From: Rhizobiales bacterium 63-22
Lineage (GTDB): Bacteria; Pseudomonadota; Alphaproteobacteria; Rhizobiales; Rhizobiaceae
NCBI GenBank assembly: GCA_001898995.1
Contig: MKVZ01000004.1
Span: 432,612 to 496,611, forward strand
Direction: 5' to 3'
DNA length: 64,000 nucleotides
This document shows, piece by piece, positions 18,096 through 26,720 of this stretch. The position numbers were made by a program, and so were the translations under genes. Numbering within the stretch: position 1 is the first letter of the stretch; the number at the start of each line of letters is the position of its first letter. The notes below the pieces were generated by a model. It was not told the origin of the DNA and searched no databases. It was given only the letters and a program-made list of their open reading frames with translations.

Positions 18096-19166
18096 TTACG
18101 TGACCGCCAGTCGCCGTTTCGGAGCGATCGAGCGGGTCGCTTTCATGAGCGGCCCCTCGATCCATCGATAACTGATATACGCCCACACCAGCGTTGCGAG
18201 TATGGCAACACACCAAAAGCCGCCGGCAACTAGGGGGCTTATCAGGTCGTGGCCGAATATCATCGTCCCGAAGCGGCACGTCGCGGACAGAACCAGCAGG
18301 TGCGAGAGATAGAGCGAATAGGAGATATCGCCCGCCATCTCCACAAAGGCGCATTTCGGGAAGCGTCCAGATCGCTCGAACTGGACCAAGCCGAAGAGCG
18401 CGAGGGCCGTTGGGAAGCCGAATGCCAGCATTCGCAACGGCGTTTTGTCGTCGAAGATCGTCGGCCATACCACGGCGCACCCGCCCATTAGCATGAGGCC
18501 GAAGCACAACGCTGCATCGCCTTTCACGCGTGGCAGCCGCCGCGACGCGAGATAGGCCAACGCGCCAAGGATAAATTCCAGCCCGTATGAACCTGTCACC
18601 ACGCGCAGGAATGGTGATTGGAACGCGATGCCGGAGAAGATGAGCAATACCGCAGCCCAACCAAGAAGAAGGTACGGTAGAGCTGGTCTAGGGAATAGCA
18701 GGATGACGGCGAACACCGCATAAAACCATAGCTCGTAGACGAGAGACCACGAGACAAGCAGCAGCGGTACGCGGTTGTCTGGCAACAAGAAAAAGGAGCG
18801 GAAAAAGTCCGGACCCGTCGACTGTGATGAATTCACCATTCCGGGCATGTAGAGCACGACCGGAACCAGCATGAGAAAATACACCCAATAGATCGGGTAA
18901 ATGCGGGTCAGGCGCTTGTATACGAAATTACCAATTTTTGCCGGATCGCTGTGAGCGCGCCCCGTCGTCATCGCCATAACGAAGCCGCTTATGACGAAAA
19001 AGATATCCACGCCAAGTTGCCCGTACTCGGCGATGCCGGGCATGACGTTCGGCAGAATGAATTTCGCGTCCAGATCGAACGCGTGGAACACAACCACCAT
19101 CAATGCGGCGACACCGCGCGCCGCCTGTAGGCCATACAGCGTTTTGTGTGTTTGATCCCCGTGCAT
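18096..19166 (-). CDS. Acyltransferase-3 family membrane protein (prophage cargo)
   Basis: The 356-residue integral membrane protein has about ten hydrophobic segments and clear acyltransferase-3 motifs: QAARGVAALMVVVFHAF with the catalytic-type His near residue 28, DIFFVISGFVM, and SWSLVYELWFYA near residue 145. Family members O-acetylate surface polysaccharides and are frequent lysogenic-conversion genes. It is the only leftward gene inside the rightward tail block, so it interrupts the late operon. An ATG at 19166 and a GTG at 19169 are both possible starts. The substrate is unknown; O-antigen or another envelope glycan is the natural guess. Confidence 0.88.
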   Translation of the reverse strand: MHGDQTHKTLYGLQAARGVAALMVVVFHAFDLDAKFILPNVMPGIAEYGQLGVDIFFVISGFVMAMTTGRAHSDPAKIGNFVYKRLTRIYPIYWVYFLMLVPVVLYMPGMVNSSQSTGPDFFRSFFLLPDNRVPLLLVSWSLVYELWFYAVFAVILLFPRPALPYLLLGWAAVLLIFSGIAFQSPFLRVVTGSYGLEFILGALAYLASRRLPRVKGDAALCFGLMLMGGCAVVWPTIFDDKTPLRMLAFGFPTALALFGLVQFERSGRFPKCAFVEMAGDISYSLYLSHLLVLSATCRFGTMIFGHDLISPLVAGGFWCVAILATLVWAYISYRWIEGPLMKATRSIAPKRRLAVT

Positions 19167-19226
19167 CACCTTCGCTTACACGCGGCGGAAATAAAACGCA
19201 ACGTCTGGAAACATTCGGAAACAGTT

Positions 19227-19290
19227 GGCCGCCTCCGGGCGGCCTTCTCCCATCAACCACCCCGAAAGCCCGCCTCGTGCGGGCTTTTTC
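19227..19290 (+). terminator. Two hairpins between acyltransferase and sheath gene
   Basis: A 7-bp stem GGCCGCC/GGCGGCC lies at 19227-19244. A second hairpin at 19265-19287 has a 9-bp stem AAAGCCCGC/GCGGGCTTT with a 5-nt loop and runs into TTTTTC. The second has full intrinsic-terminator form in the rightward direction. If active, sheath and downstream tail genes need their own promoter or antitermination. Confidence 0.65.
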
Positions 19291-19342
19291 TTTGCCCGAA
19301 CCGGCCCGTGGCGGGGCATCCAAAACTTGACAGGAGTTTCCT

Positions 19343-20566
19343 ATGTCGAACCCCACTTTCGGCATGACCTTCACGCGCCCCAACGACGAACCGGTGCCGG
19401 TTCTGGGTGCGGATTTTTCCAAGATCCTCATCATCGAGACGTCGGAGGATGCGTCCGCCACAGAGTATCCGCCCGAAACGCCGGTGCGCATCTCGACGAG
19501 CGATTCCGATGCCGTCAAGGCGCTCGGCACGGGATATCTCGCCGACGCCGTGGCCGGCATCAACGCGCAGTTGACCGGATTGAATGCCGGGGCGGACGTC
19601 ACTGTTTTCCGTGTTGCCGAAGGCGCCACGCCTGCCGCCACCGCCGCAGCCATCGCCGCCGCGCTCGGCAATGCGGGTTATATCCCCTCCGCCGTCAATG
19701 CCACACCGCGCATTGTCTGGGCCGGGCGGACCGCCCTCCGTCCCGATGCCGACACGGCCAATCCTGTGGTGGCCGCCCTGCCCGCCGCCTGCGAGCGGCT
19801 GCTTGCGGTCGCGGCGGTGGACGTGAACGACACGTCCGCCCCGCTCGCCATCGGCGACCGCGAGATGATGAACTCGCAGCGCCTTATCCCGATCGGGGTC
19901 GCCGCCCGCGTCTATGAGGGCACGAACATCGTCACCCGGCCGATGGGGCCGCGCATTGCCGGATTGATGGCAGCCGTCGACAACGCGCACGGCGGCAAGC
20001 CCTTCGACCCCATCGCCAACCAGCCCATTCAGGGTCTCGCCGGGCTGTCGCGCAATATCCCATTCTCGCTTTTCGACGGCTCGACCGAGGGCCAACAGAT
20101 GTTGGAAGCCAATGTTTCCATCGTCGCCCGCGGTGAAGTGGGCGTGGATGGGGCGGTGGCAGATGGCGGTTTCGTCTTTATCGGCACCGACAATGCCGAT
20201 ACCGGCGAACTCTGGCGGCAGTTCCATCAGGTGCGCGGCGCGGATTACCTGACCGTGAAGATGGCGCAGATCACGCGGCAGTTTCTGGGGCCGAAGATCA
20301 CCGCCGATGCCGCCGAGGCGTGGATCAACTCCATCCGCTTCATGCTGCGCGACCACAAGGTGGACGACGACATTTTGGGGTCGGACGTCCAGTTCCTTGC
20401 CGACCGCAACAGCCCGGAGGAAATCCGGCTAGGCCACCTCACGGTCAATATCGGTATCGAGCCGGCCCCGGCCTTCAAGCTCGCCAATCACGAAGTCCGC
20501 CGCTACCGCCCCGCGGTCGAGGGCCTCGTGGCCGAGATCGTCGCGCGCCTGTCGTCCGTTTCCTGA
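19343..20566 (+). CDS. Tail sheath protein, P2 gpFI-like
   Basis: The 407-residue protein (P2 FI is 396) is preceded by CAGGAG. Family features include an N-terminal domain with FSKILIIETSEDASA and RISTSDSDAVKALG, and a C-terminal domain with DADTANPVVAALPAACERL, GVAARVYEGTNIVTRP and a final NHEVRRYRPAVEGLVAEIV. Sheath subunits contract around the tube to drive injection. It establishes that the phage is a myovirus. Confidence 0.93.
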   Translation: MSNPTFGMTFTRPNDEPVPVLGADFSKILIIETSEDASATEYPPETPVRISTSDSDAVKALGTGYLADAVAGINAQLTGLNAGADVTVFRVAEGATPAATAAAIAAALGNAGYIPSAVNATPRIVWAGRTALRPDADTANPVVAALPAACERLLAVAAVDVNDTSAPLAIGDREMMNSQRLIPIGVAARVYEGTNIVTRPMGPRIAGLMAAVDNAHGGKPFDPIANQPIQGLAGLSRNIPFSLFDGSTEGQQMLEANVSIVARGEVGVDGAVADGGFVFIGTDNADTGELWRQFHQVRGADYLTVKMAQITRQFLGPKITADAAEAWINSIRFMLRDHKVDDDILGSDVQFLADRNSPEEIRLGHLTVNIGIEPAPAFKLANHEVRRYRPAVEGLVAEIVARLSSVS

Positions 20567-20594
20567 TCCACCCCCATTCCCGAAAGGCATTATC

Positions 20595-21107
20595 ATGCAG
20601 CCGCTTTACATGCTCTCCGCCGTGGATGTGCGCCGCGCCGAGGAAACCGGCACTTCGCGCGCCACCACCATTTCCAAGCTCACGATTCCGCCCGTCAAGT
20701 TCATCACCGCCTCGCACAATCCGGGCGGCAGCGTCATGGCGGTCGATTTCGCGCTGCCGCGCGTCGAAGCGATCGAACCCGCGATGGAAATCAAGGGCTT
20801 CGACACCGACGTCTTCCGCGACATCGGGCAGACCGGGCGATGGGTGTTCGCCGCCGCCTGCCGCGACAAGAAGGCGGGCAAGATGGTGCCCGCCCGCGCC
20901 ATCATCGAAGGCGCGATCGTCGAATGGACGCCGGACGATGCCAGCCCGGAGGAATTCGTCGGCTGCAATCACGCTTTCAAGGAGGTCACCCACTACGAAT
21001 TTACCCTCAACGGCGTGGAGCTTTTCTACATCGACTTCTGGGAGCGCGTCCTGCGCGTCAACGGCGTCGACGCATTCGAGGATGTCCGCCGCGCCCTCGG
21101 CGCGTGA
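20595..21107 (+). CDS. Tail tube protein, P2 gpFII-like
   Basis: The 170-residue product (P2 FII is 172) has the family N-terminal strand pattern KLTIPPVKFITASHNPGG, a central KGFDTDVFRDIGQ and a C-terminal VELFYIDFWERVLRVNGVD. It forms the inner tube within the sheath. It lies 28 bases after the sheath gene with GAAAGG upstream, matching P2 FI-FII order. Confidence 0.9.
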   Translation: MQPLYMLSAVDVRRAEETGTSRATTISKLTIPPVKFITASHNPGGSVMAVDFALPRVEAIEPAMEIKGFDTDVFRDIGQTGRWVFAAACRDKKAGKMVPARAIIEGAIVEWTPDDASPEEFVGCNHAFKEVTHYEFTLNGVELFYIDFWERVLRVNGVDAFEDVRRALGA

Positions 21108-21132
21108 CCAGCAGGAACCGGAGAAAACCATC

Positions 21133-21453
21133 ATGGAAAAAATCACCAGCGTCACCGTGCCGCTCGAATATCCCGTCCCCTACAACGGCACGGAGGTGAA
21201 GGAACTCACCTTCCGCCGCATGAAGGGCAAGGATACGCTTGTCGCGGAAGGCGTCGAAAGTCAGGTACGCGCCGGCTACATGATCTTCGCGGCGCTCGCC
21301 GGCGTCGATGTCGAACTGATCGAGGAACTCGATCTCGTCGATCTGGAAACGGTGGGCGAGAAGGTGGCGCCCCTCATGGGAAAATCCGTACAGGCGGCGG
21401 TGGACGCGGTGACGAAGCCAGCGGTCACGCCGTCGCCTGGCGCGACGTCCTGA
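21133..21453 (+). CDS. Tail assembly chaperone, P2 gpE-like (0-frame product)
   Basis: The 106-residue protein corresponds to P2 gpE (91 residues): VTVPLEYPVPYNGTEVKELT, FRRMKGKDTLVAE, and an acidic middle ELIEELDLVDLETVGE. It binds the tape measure and controls tail length. The gene contains a GGGAAAA heptamer at 21378-21384, and a minus-one frame continues past this stop (see the next entry), as in nearly all long-tailed phages. Confidence 0.85.
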   Translation: MEKITSVTVPLEYPVPYNGTEVKELTFRRMKGKDTLVAEGVESQVRAGYMIFAALAGVDVELIEELDLVDLETVGEKVAPLMGKSVQAAVDAVTKPAVTPSPGATS

Positions 21454-21578
21454 CCGCGACCGCTCGCCATCTCCATTCCCCGATCGACCAGATCGAGGAA
21501 TGGGATATCGACAAGCTGCTCGATTATTCGGACAGCCTCACCCGCGTGATGCGGCTTGAAAACACTTCCCGACGATGA
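21133..21578 (+). CDS. Extended tail chaperone E+E' made by -1 frameshift
   Basis: Slipping one base back on G-GGA-AAA at 21378-21384 lets translation leave the 0 frame after 84 codons and continue to TGA at 21576-21578, giving 148 residues. The added part is IRTGGGRGDEASGHAVAWRD followed by a helix with SPIDQIEEWDIDKLLDYSDS, without an independent start codon or ribosome-binding site. P2 makes E+E' in the same way. The two products act together in a fixed ratio during tail assembly. Confidence 0.8.
21378..21384 (+). other. Programmed -1 ribosomal frameshift site
   Basis: GGGAAAA in the phase G GGA AAA is a canonical X-XXY-YYZ slippery heptamer. It follows codon 82 of the E gene, is conserved in position relative to the E/E' junction of P2-like phages, and the overlapping minus-one frame is free of stops for 64 further codons. 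GC-rich DNA downstream could provide a stimulatory RNA structure, but I did not fold it. Confidence 0.8.
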
Positions 21579-21587
21579 GGTGCGGCC

Positions 21588-23906
21588 ATGGCCGTCATGA
21601 CTTCAACCCTGATCCTGTCGCTGATCGACAGGGTGACGGCCCCGGCGCGTGGCATCGAGGCGACCCTGAAGCGTTTGCAGAATGCGCAGGCCAACAACAC
21701 GCGCCGGCTCAACGAGGTGCGCGGCCAGATGATGGATGCAGTCGGCGCGGCCTATGCCCTCTACAAGGGGCTGTCCGCACCGCTGAACGCCGCGGCGAAA
21801 TTCGAGGGCGTCATGCTCGATATCGCCCAGAAGGCCGACCTCTCCAACGCGGCCATGGGTGCTCTCGGCAAGGGCATACGGCAGCTTTCCGCCGATCTCG
21901 GCAAGGGACCGGGCGAGATCGCGGCGGGTATCGACGACCTGATGGGCAAGGGTCTCGACGCCAAGTCCGCGCAGGAAGCCATCACGCCGATCACCAAGGT
22001 CGCGACCGCCTACAAGGCCGCGGTCGACGATGTGGCCAGCGCCTCGTTTTCCGTCATGGACAACATGAAGGTGCCTGCGCGGGAACTCGGCAAGTCGCTC
22101 GACATCATGTCGCAGGCGGGCAAGGAAGGCGCCTTCGAACTGAAGGACATGGCGCGCTACTTCCCCCAACTGACGGCCCGCGCGCAGGCCCTCGGCATGA
22201 CGGGCACGGTGGGCGTGGCCCGCCTCGCCGCCATGCTCCAGATCGCGCGTAAGGGTGCCGGCTCCGCGGAGGAAGCGGCGACGAATGCGGCGAACGTGAT
22301 GCAGAAGATCATCTCGCCCCAAACGACGAAGGCTTTCAAGAAACATGGCATCGACATCCGCAAGGAGTTGAAAAAGACCCAGAAGGCCGGTGGTGACATT
22401 TTCGAGATGCTGGCCGAACAGACGATGAAGGCCACGCACGGCGACCTGTCCAAGCTGGGCGATATCTTTCAGGATGCGCAGGTGCAGGCGGGCATGATTG
22501 CCCTGATCCAGAACCTGAAGGAATACCAACGTATCCGCGATGCGTCCGCCAACGCCAAGGGCGTGGTGGATGCGGACTTCATCCGCCGCCAGCAAACCGG
22601 CGAGCAGGCCATGGAGCGGTTCGGCGCGGCCATGGAGCGCATCGGAATCACCATCGGTTCGGCGCTGCTGCCCGCGCTCAACAAACTGACGGACGCCACC
22701 GAGCCGGTTATCAACCGCATGGCGGATTTCACCGAAGCGCATCCGAAGCTTACGCAGGCCATCGTCGCCACCACCGCCGCGCTGATCGCGCTGCGCGTCG
22801 CGGCCATCGCCGCGCAGTTCAGCCTGCTGTGGATGCGCGGCGGCGCGCTTTCGGTGCTGATCCGGGGATTCGGCCTGCTCAACGGCGCAGTTCTTGCCGC
22901 GCAGCGGTCCATCGGCGCCACGATCGCCTTGCAGACGGCGCTTGCCGGCGGTGCCCGCTATGGCATGTTCGCCAAGTTCATAGATGGCGGCAAGGCACTT
23001 CTGGCCATCATCCCCGGCTTGAGCCTGATCGAGCCGATCATGGCGGGAATCGGCGCGGCAGTCGCTGCGGTCGGCGGGACGGTGGCAGGCGTCATCGTCG
23101 CCGTCGTGGCGGCGGTCGTAGCCGCCGCGGTGGTGATCTGGAAATATTGGGATCGAATTTCTTCGATATTCTCCGGTGTCGCCCGCGCCATCGGCGAGCA
23201 GCTTGCGCCCGCGATCGCCACTGTGCGGCCTTATCTCGAATGGCTGGTGCCGATCGGGTCCGCCATCGCCTCCGGATGGGAGAGCGCGATGGGGGCTTTG
23301 CAGTCCTTCGGCAGTTGGATCGCCAGTTTCTTCAGCCGGGAAGTGCTGACCGACGCGCAGAAGGCCGCGTGGGAGCAGTCGGGCTATGATGCCGCCACCC
23401 GGCTTATCGAGGCGGTAAAATCGAAGGTCGGAGAGCTGGTCGACTGGTTCCGCTCGCTGCCCGGAAAGATCGTCGCGGCGATCGGCAATATCGATATTTC
23501 CGGTCTCATCAAATGGCCGTCCATGCCGTCTTGGCTGGGGGGCGGCGGTGGCGGAGGCGGCTCGATCCGGGATCGCGCAGCGAACAACAATGCCGGAGCC
23601 ACCATTCCGCTGCCCGGCGTTGCCGGCGCTCGTGCGGCGGGCGGACCCGTTGTCGGCGGCCGGACCTATCTGGTCGGCGAGAAAGGGCCGGAACTGTTCA
23701 CCGCCGGACGCTCCGGCACGATCATTCCCAATGGCGGCACGTCCAGCCTCGGCGGCGGAAGCTTCACCATCGGCGCGCTCCATGTGCACGGCGTACCGGG
23801 CATGAGCGAGGAATCGCTCGCGCAGAAGGTGGTGGCGGAGATGGAGCGCCGGTTCCGTGCGGCGATGGATGGCGCGCAGGCCGATCTCGAATATGCGGTG
23901 TCGTGA
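21588..23906 (+). CDS. Tail tape measure protein, P2 gpT-like
   Basis: The 772-residue protein follows the chaperone genes, with GAGGTG before the ATG. It has an N-terminal coiled helix (DRVTAPARGIEATLKRLQNA), a TP901-type core (AKFEGVMLDIAQKADLSNAA onward) and a strongly hydrophobic Ala/Val-rich segment near residues 475-520. The C-terminus is Gly-rich (GGGGGGGSIRD) with a short beta domain. It sets tail length and is ejected into the membrane during infection. P2 gpT is 815 residues. Confidence 0.92.
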   Translation: MAVMTSTLILSLIDRVTAPARGIEATLKRLQNAQANNTRRLNEVRGQMMDAVGAAYALYKGLSAPLNAAAKFEGVMLDIAQKADLSNAAMGALGKGIRQLSADLGKGPGEIAAGIDDLMGKGLDAKSAQEAITPITKVATAYKAAVDDVASASFSVMDNMKVPARELGKSLDIMSQAGKEGAFELKDMARYFPQLTARAQALGMTGTVGVARLAAMLQIARKGAGSAEEAATNAANVMQKIISPQTTKAFKKHGIDIRKELKKTQKAGGDIFEMLAEQTMKATHGDLSKLGDIFQDAQVQAGMIALIQNLKEYQRIRDASANAKGVVDADFIRRQQTGEQAMERFGAAMERIGITIGSALLPALNKLTDATEPVINRMADFTEAHPKLTQAIVATTAALIALRVAAIAAQFSLLWMRGGALSVLIRGFGLLNGAVLAAQRSIGATIALQTALAGGARYGMFAKFIDGGKALLAIIPGLSLIEPIMAGIGAAVAAVGGTVAGVIVAVVAAVVAAAVVIWKYWDRISSIFSGVARAIGEQLAPAIATVRPYLEWLVPIGSAIASGWESAMGALQSFGSWIASFFSREVLTDAQKAAWEQSGYDAATRLIEAVKSKVGELVDWFRSLPGKIVAAIGNIDISGLIKWPSMPSWLGGGGGGGGSIRDRAANNNAGATIPLPGVAGARAAGGPVVGGRTYLVGEKGPELFTAGRSGTIIPNGGTSSLGGGSFTIGALHVHGVPGMSEESLAQKVVAEMERRFRAAMDGAQADLEYAVS

Positions 23907-24340
23907 TGCTCTATATGCTCGGAACTCTCACCGTGGATACACGGCCTTTCAGTGTGGACGAAATGCAGCGTTCGGCCTCCGCCGACATTGCGTCCAAGGC
24001 CCTTATCAATGCCTTTCCCGGCAAGGAATTCACCGGGGAAGGCGATGACCAGATCACGCTTTCCGGCCAGTTGCTGCCGACCAAGATCGGCGGGCTGGAC
24101 GAACTCGAAACACTGCACGAGATGCGCCGCAACGGCGTGCGCTTCCCGCTTCAGCGCGGCGACGGCATGCGGATGGGGTGGTTCGCGATCACCAATATTT
24201 CGGAAACCCACAGCAGCCTCACGCGGCAGGGCGTCGGCTTCGTGGTCAAGCACACGATCACCATGACGCGGGTGCAGCCCGACAGCGGTTCCGGCCAGCA
24301 GATCATTGCCGGACTGCTGTCGCTGTTCGGCATCGGATAG
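23906..24340 (+). CDS. Tail protein, P2 gpU family
   Basis: The 144-residue protein starts in TGATG overlap with the tape measure stop. YMLGTLTVDTRPFSVDEMQR, then ITLSGQLLPTKIGGLDELET and a central WFAITNISETHSSL are characteristic of phage protein U. P2 gpU (159 residues) is required for tail completion. The order T-U-X-D is as in P2. Confidence 0.9.
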   Translation: MLYMLGTLTVDTRPFSVDEMQRSASADIASKALINAFPGKEFTGEGDDQITLSGQLLPTKIGGLDELETLHEMRRNGVRFPLQRGDGMRMGWFAITNISETHSSLTRQGVGFVVKHTITMTRVQPDSGSGQQIIAGLLSLFGIG

Positions 24341-24350
24341 GAGCACCACC

Positions 24351-24572
24351 ATGGATACCATTGTCGTCGGGGGTGACCATATCACGCTCGACCTGCTGCT
24401 TTGGCGTCGATACGGCGTGCGCGGCCGGTCTCTGGTCGAGAGCACGCTGGCGCTCAATCCGGGACTGGCGCGGCTCGGCGTCATCATTCCACCCGGCACC
24501 ACGGTGACCATTCCCGACCTGCCGCCGGAGACGGACGGGCAATCCCGCGACGTCGTTTCCCTGTTCGGATGA
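24351..24572 (+). CDS. Tail protein X
   Basis: The 73-residue protein (P2 gpX is 67) has a LysM-like layout: GGDHITLDLLLWRRYG, LNPGLARLGVIIPPGTTVTI. Protein X is thought to bind the tube end or assist spike assembly. GGAG lies 8 bases before the ATG, 10 bases past gpU. Confidence 0.9.
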   Translation: MDTIVVGGDHITLDLLLWRRYGVRGRSLVESTLALNPGLARLGVIIPPGTTVTIPDLPPETDGQSRDVVSLFG

Positions 24573-24578
24573 TCTTCC

Positions 24579-25622
24579 ATGGCAACCGACAACTGGACTG
24601 TTTCATGGCAGGTCATGGTCGATGGCCGCGACATGACCGGCGCAATGCGCCCCTACCTGATCGACATAGAGATCAGCGACAGGGACGGCGCGACATCTGA
24701 CACATGCAGCCTGACATTCGATGACACGGCAGGGCAGATCGAATTGCCGGAAGAAGGCGCTTCGGTCCGGACGGCCATCGCCGGGGTGTGGAAATTCGCC
24801 GGCACGGTCGACTCCGTGCGCTCGTCGGGGTCGCGCGGCGGCGGGCGGACCCTGAAGGTCGGCGCCAAGGGCTTCGACAGCCGTGGGAAGATCAAGCAGC
24901 CGCTGCAATTCCACATGGATGACGCCAGCATGCAGGATTTCATGGACGAGGCCGCCAGACGCGCCGGAGTGGCCTCGGTCCGGCTCGATCCCGCCTTTGC
25001 CGCTGTGCATCGCGACTATTGGGCAGCGGACGGCGAAAGCTTCCTGCATCTCGGCGAGCGCCTCGCGCGCGAGGTCGGCGGGACCTTCAAGATCCGCAGC
25101 GATCAGGCGGTGCTTGCCAAGCGCGGCGAAGGACAGGCCGCGACCGGCGCCAGCCTGCCGGTCGTCTACGGCATCGTGGGCAGCAACGTGATCTCGTGGG
25201 ATATCGCGCCCTTCAAGGGCCGGCGGTCCTTCACGAAGGCGAAGGTTCGTTATTTCGATCGCAAGAAGGCGGACTTCCGCTCGAAAGATGTCGAATTCGA
25301 CCTCGACCGCGATCTGCCGGACTCCACCAATGTGGTGCGCAGCACCGCCGCGGACGGCGATCAGGCCGCCTCCATCGCCGACGCCCGCAAGCGCGAGGCC
25401 GAACGCGAGGGCGGCGAAGGCTCGGTGGAGATGACGCTCACCGTCGATGCCCAACCGGAGGCGACCTATCTGCTTTCGGGCGCGCGGGCCGGGGTGGACG
25501 GCTCTTATCGCATCGCCTCGGTGAGCCATAAGGCCGACCGCGGGGGCGGCGCCGGCACGACGCTCGAAATCAAGCAGCCTTCCGGCGGCGCCGGAAAGGA
25601 CGGGCGCAAGAAGAAATCCTGA
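24579..25622 (+). CDS. Late control protein D / baseplate hub, P2 gpD family
   Basis: The 347-residue protein (P2 gpD 387) resembles the gp27-like hub: the N-terminal domain includes SWQVMVDGRDMTGAMRPYLI and SLTFDDTAGQIELP. The middle carries DDASMQDFMDEAARRAG and YWAADGESFLHLGERLAREV, and the C-terminus has the LTVDAQPEATYLLSGARAGV stretch. It links tube and spike. The basic C-terminal tail is KDGRKKKS. Confidence 0.92.
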   Translation: MATDNWTVSWQVMVDGRDMTGAMRPYLIDIEISDRDGATSDTCSLTFDDTAGQIELPEEGASVRTAIAGVWKFAGTVDSVRSSGSRGGGRTLKVGAKGFDSRGKIKQPLQFHMDDASMQDFMDEAARRAGVASVRLDPAFAAVHRDYWAADGESFLHLGERLAREVGGTFKIRSDQAVLAKRGEGQAATGASLPVVYGIVGSNVISWDIAPFKGRRSFTKAKVRYFDRKKADFRSKDVEFDLDRDLPDSTNVVRSTAADGDQAASIADARKREAEREGGEGSVEMTLTVDAQPEATYLLSGARAGVDGSYRIASVSHKADRGGGAGTTLEIKQPSGGAGKDGRKKKS

Positions 25623-25640
25623 CACATCGAAAGGCATCCC

Positions 25641-25862
25641 ATGAAACTCGGTTCCGACTGGAAGCGGGTGCTCAAGCACGCTTGGAGCATCCGCCTGCTC
25701 GTGCTCGCCGGCATCCTGTCCGGCTTTGAAGCCGCCCTGCCCTTGCTGGGTGACAGCCTGCCCATTTCGGCGCGCGCCTTCGCCATCCTCACCTTGATCA
25801 CCGTGGCCGCCGCATTCGTGGCGCGCATCATCAGCCAAAAGGAATTTCGCGATGGCGAGTAA
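25641..25862 (+). CDS. Small two-helix membrane protein, holin candidate
   Basis: The 73-residue product begins with a basic helix (GSDWKRVLKHAWSIRLLVLA) and has two hydrophobic segments (about residues 17-33 and 46-62) and a charged C-terminus. This architecture is common directly before endolysins in Rhizobiales prophages. It overlaps the endolysin start by 11 bases. A holin role is inferred from topology and position, and antiholin or pinholin roles fit equally since the endolysin looks SAR-type. Confidence 0.7.
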   Translation: MKLGSDWKRVLKHAWSIRLLVLAGILSGFEAALPLLGDSLPISARAFAILTLITVAAAFVARIISQKEFRDGE

Positions 25863-26361
25863 ACGGGCAAAGACGGCGCTGGCTTCCGGCCTTGGCCTTG
25901 TGGCCCTTACGGCCACATACCTGACCGCGCCGTGGGAGGGGAAGTCGAACAAGGCATACTATGATGCCCTTGGCCGTGTGTGGACTGTAGGGATTGGAGA
26001 AACCAAGGGCGTCACAAGGAACAGCTATTGCTCCGATGACGAATGCTCGGCCATGCTTATGAAGCGGCTGGAAAAGGATTTTCATCAACCGCTGCAACGG
26101 TGTGTTCCGGGTTTCGACAAGGCCCCGATCAGCGTACAGGCGTCCATGCTTGATCTGGCGTACAACGTTGGCGTTTCCACAGTGTGCCGGTCCACGGCGG
26201 CGCGGCGGGTGACGGCTAGGAATTGGGCCGGGGCCTGTCAGGCCATGACGTGGTTCAATCAGGCTGGCGGGCGCGTCATCGCCGGCCTGAAGAAGCGCCG
26301 CGAGAACGGGGACGCCACCCGCATCGGTGAAAAAGAACTCTGTCTGGCGGGGTTGAACTGA
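25852..26361 (+). CDS. SAR endolysin, GH24 phage lysozyme
   Basis: The 169-residue muramidase has an uncleaved N-terminal hydrophobic segment (ASGLGLVALTATYL, about residues 11-24), Ala/Gly/Thr-rich as in signal-arrest-release endolysins. It is followed at once by the catalytic Glu in PWEGKSNKAYYDALG and the Asp/Thr partners in YYDALGRVWTVGIGET. Four or more Cys residues suggest disulfide control after release. It cleaves peptidoglycan once freed from the membrane. AAGGA precedes the ATG at 25852 by about 8 bases. Confidence 0.88.
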   Translation: MASKRAKTALASGLGLVALTATYLTAPWEGKSNKAYYDALGRVWTVGIGETKGVTRNSYCSDDECSAMLMKRLEKDFHQPLQRCVPGFDKAPISVQASMLDLAYNVGVSTVCRSTAARRVTARNWAGACQAMTWFNQAGGRVIAGLKKRRENGDATRIGEKELCLAGLN

Positions 26362-26720
26362 TGTTCGGGTTTCTCGATTACATCAAGATCGGCCTCGGCG
26401 CTGTCGGCGGCATCGCCCTGATGCTGCTCTACAACGCCGCCCTGCACGATCCCATGCTTAAGCGCGAGGCGCGTGACGGGTATGTCCTCGAAGCGCAGAA
26501 GACAGCGCTGGAGGCGAAGCTCGCCGAAATGGACCGCCAGAAGAAGGCGGGCGAATTCGTCATCTCGGCCTATCAGGAACAGCTTAAAAACGCCCGCGCG
26601 GCCGAGGCGGAAAAATCCCAACAGACCGAAGCGGAGATCAAAGCCTATGAAAACCGGCTTGCTGATACGGGGCGGGCTTGCCTGCTTGATGGTCACGACC
26701 TTGATTTCCTGCGCCAGTGA
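26361..26720 (+). CDS. Inner-membrane spanin (Rz-like)
   Basis: The 119-residue product has one N-terminal transmembrane segment (IKIGLGAVGGIALMLLYNAA) and then a long periplasmic coiled coil rich in Ala, Glu, Lys and Gln (residues 35-105). This is the i-spanin layout. It starts in a TGATG overlap with the endolysin. The outer-membrane partner is encoded in another frame within and beyond its 3' end. Together they fuse inner and outer membranes in the last step of lysis. Confidence 0.82.
   Translation: MFGFLDYIKIGLGAVGGIALMLLYNAALHDPMLKREARDGYVLEAQKTALEAKLAEMDRQKKAGEFVISAYQEQLKNARAAEAEKSQQTEAEIKAYENRLADTGRACLLDGHDLDFLRQ

Noticed and set aside
21603..23789. Open frame of about 730 codons opposite the tape measure gene
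   Set aside because: It is an antisense shadow in GC-rich DNA. The tape measure reading has the expected hydrophobic and Gly-rich segments.
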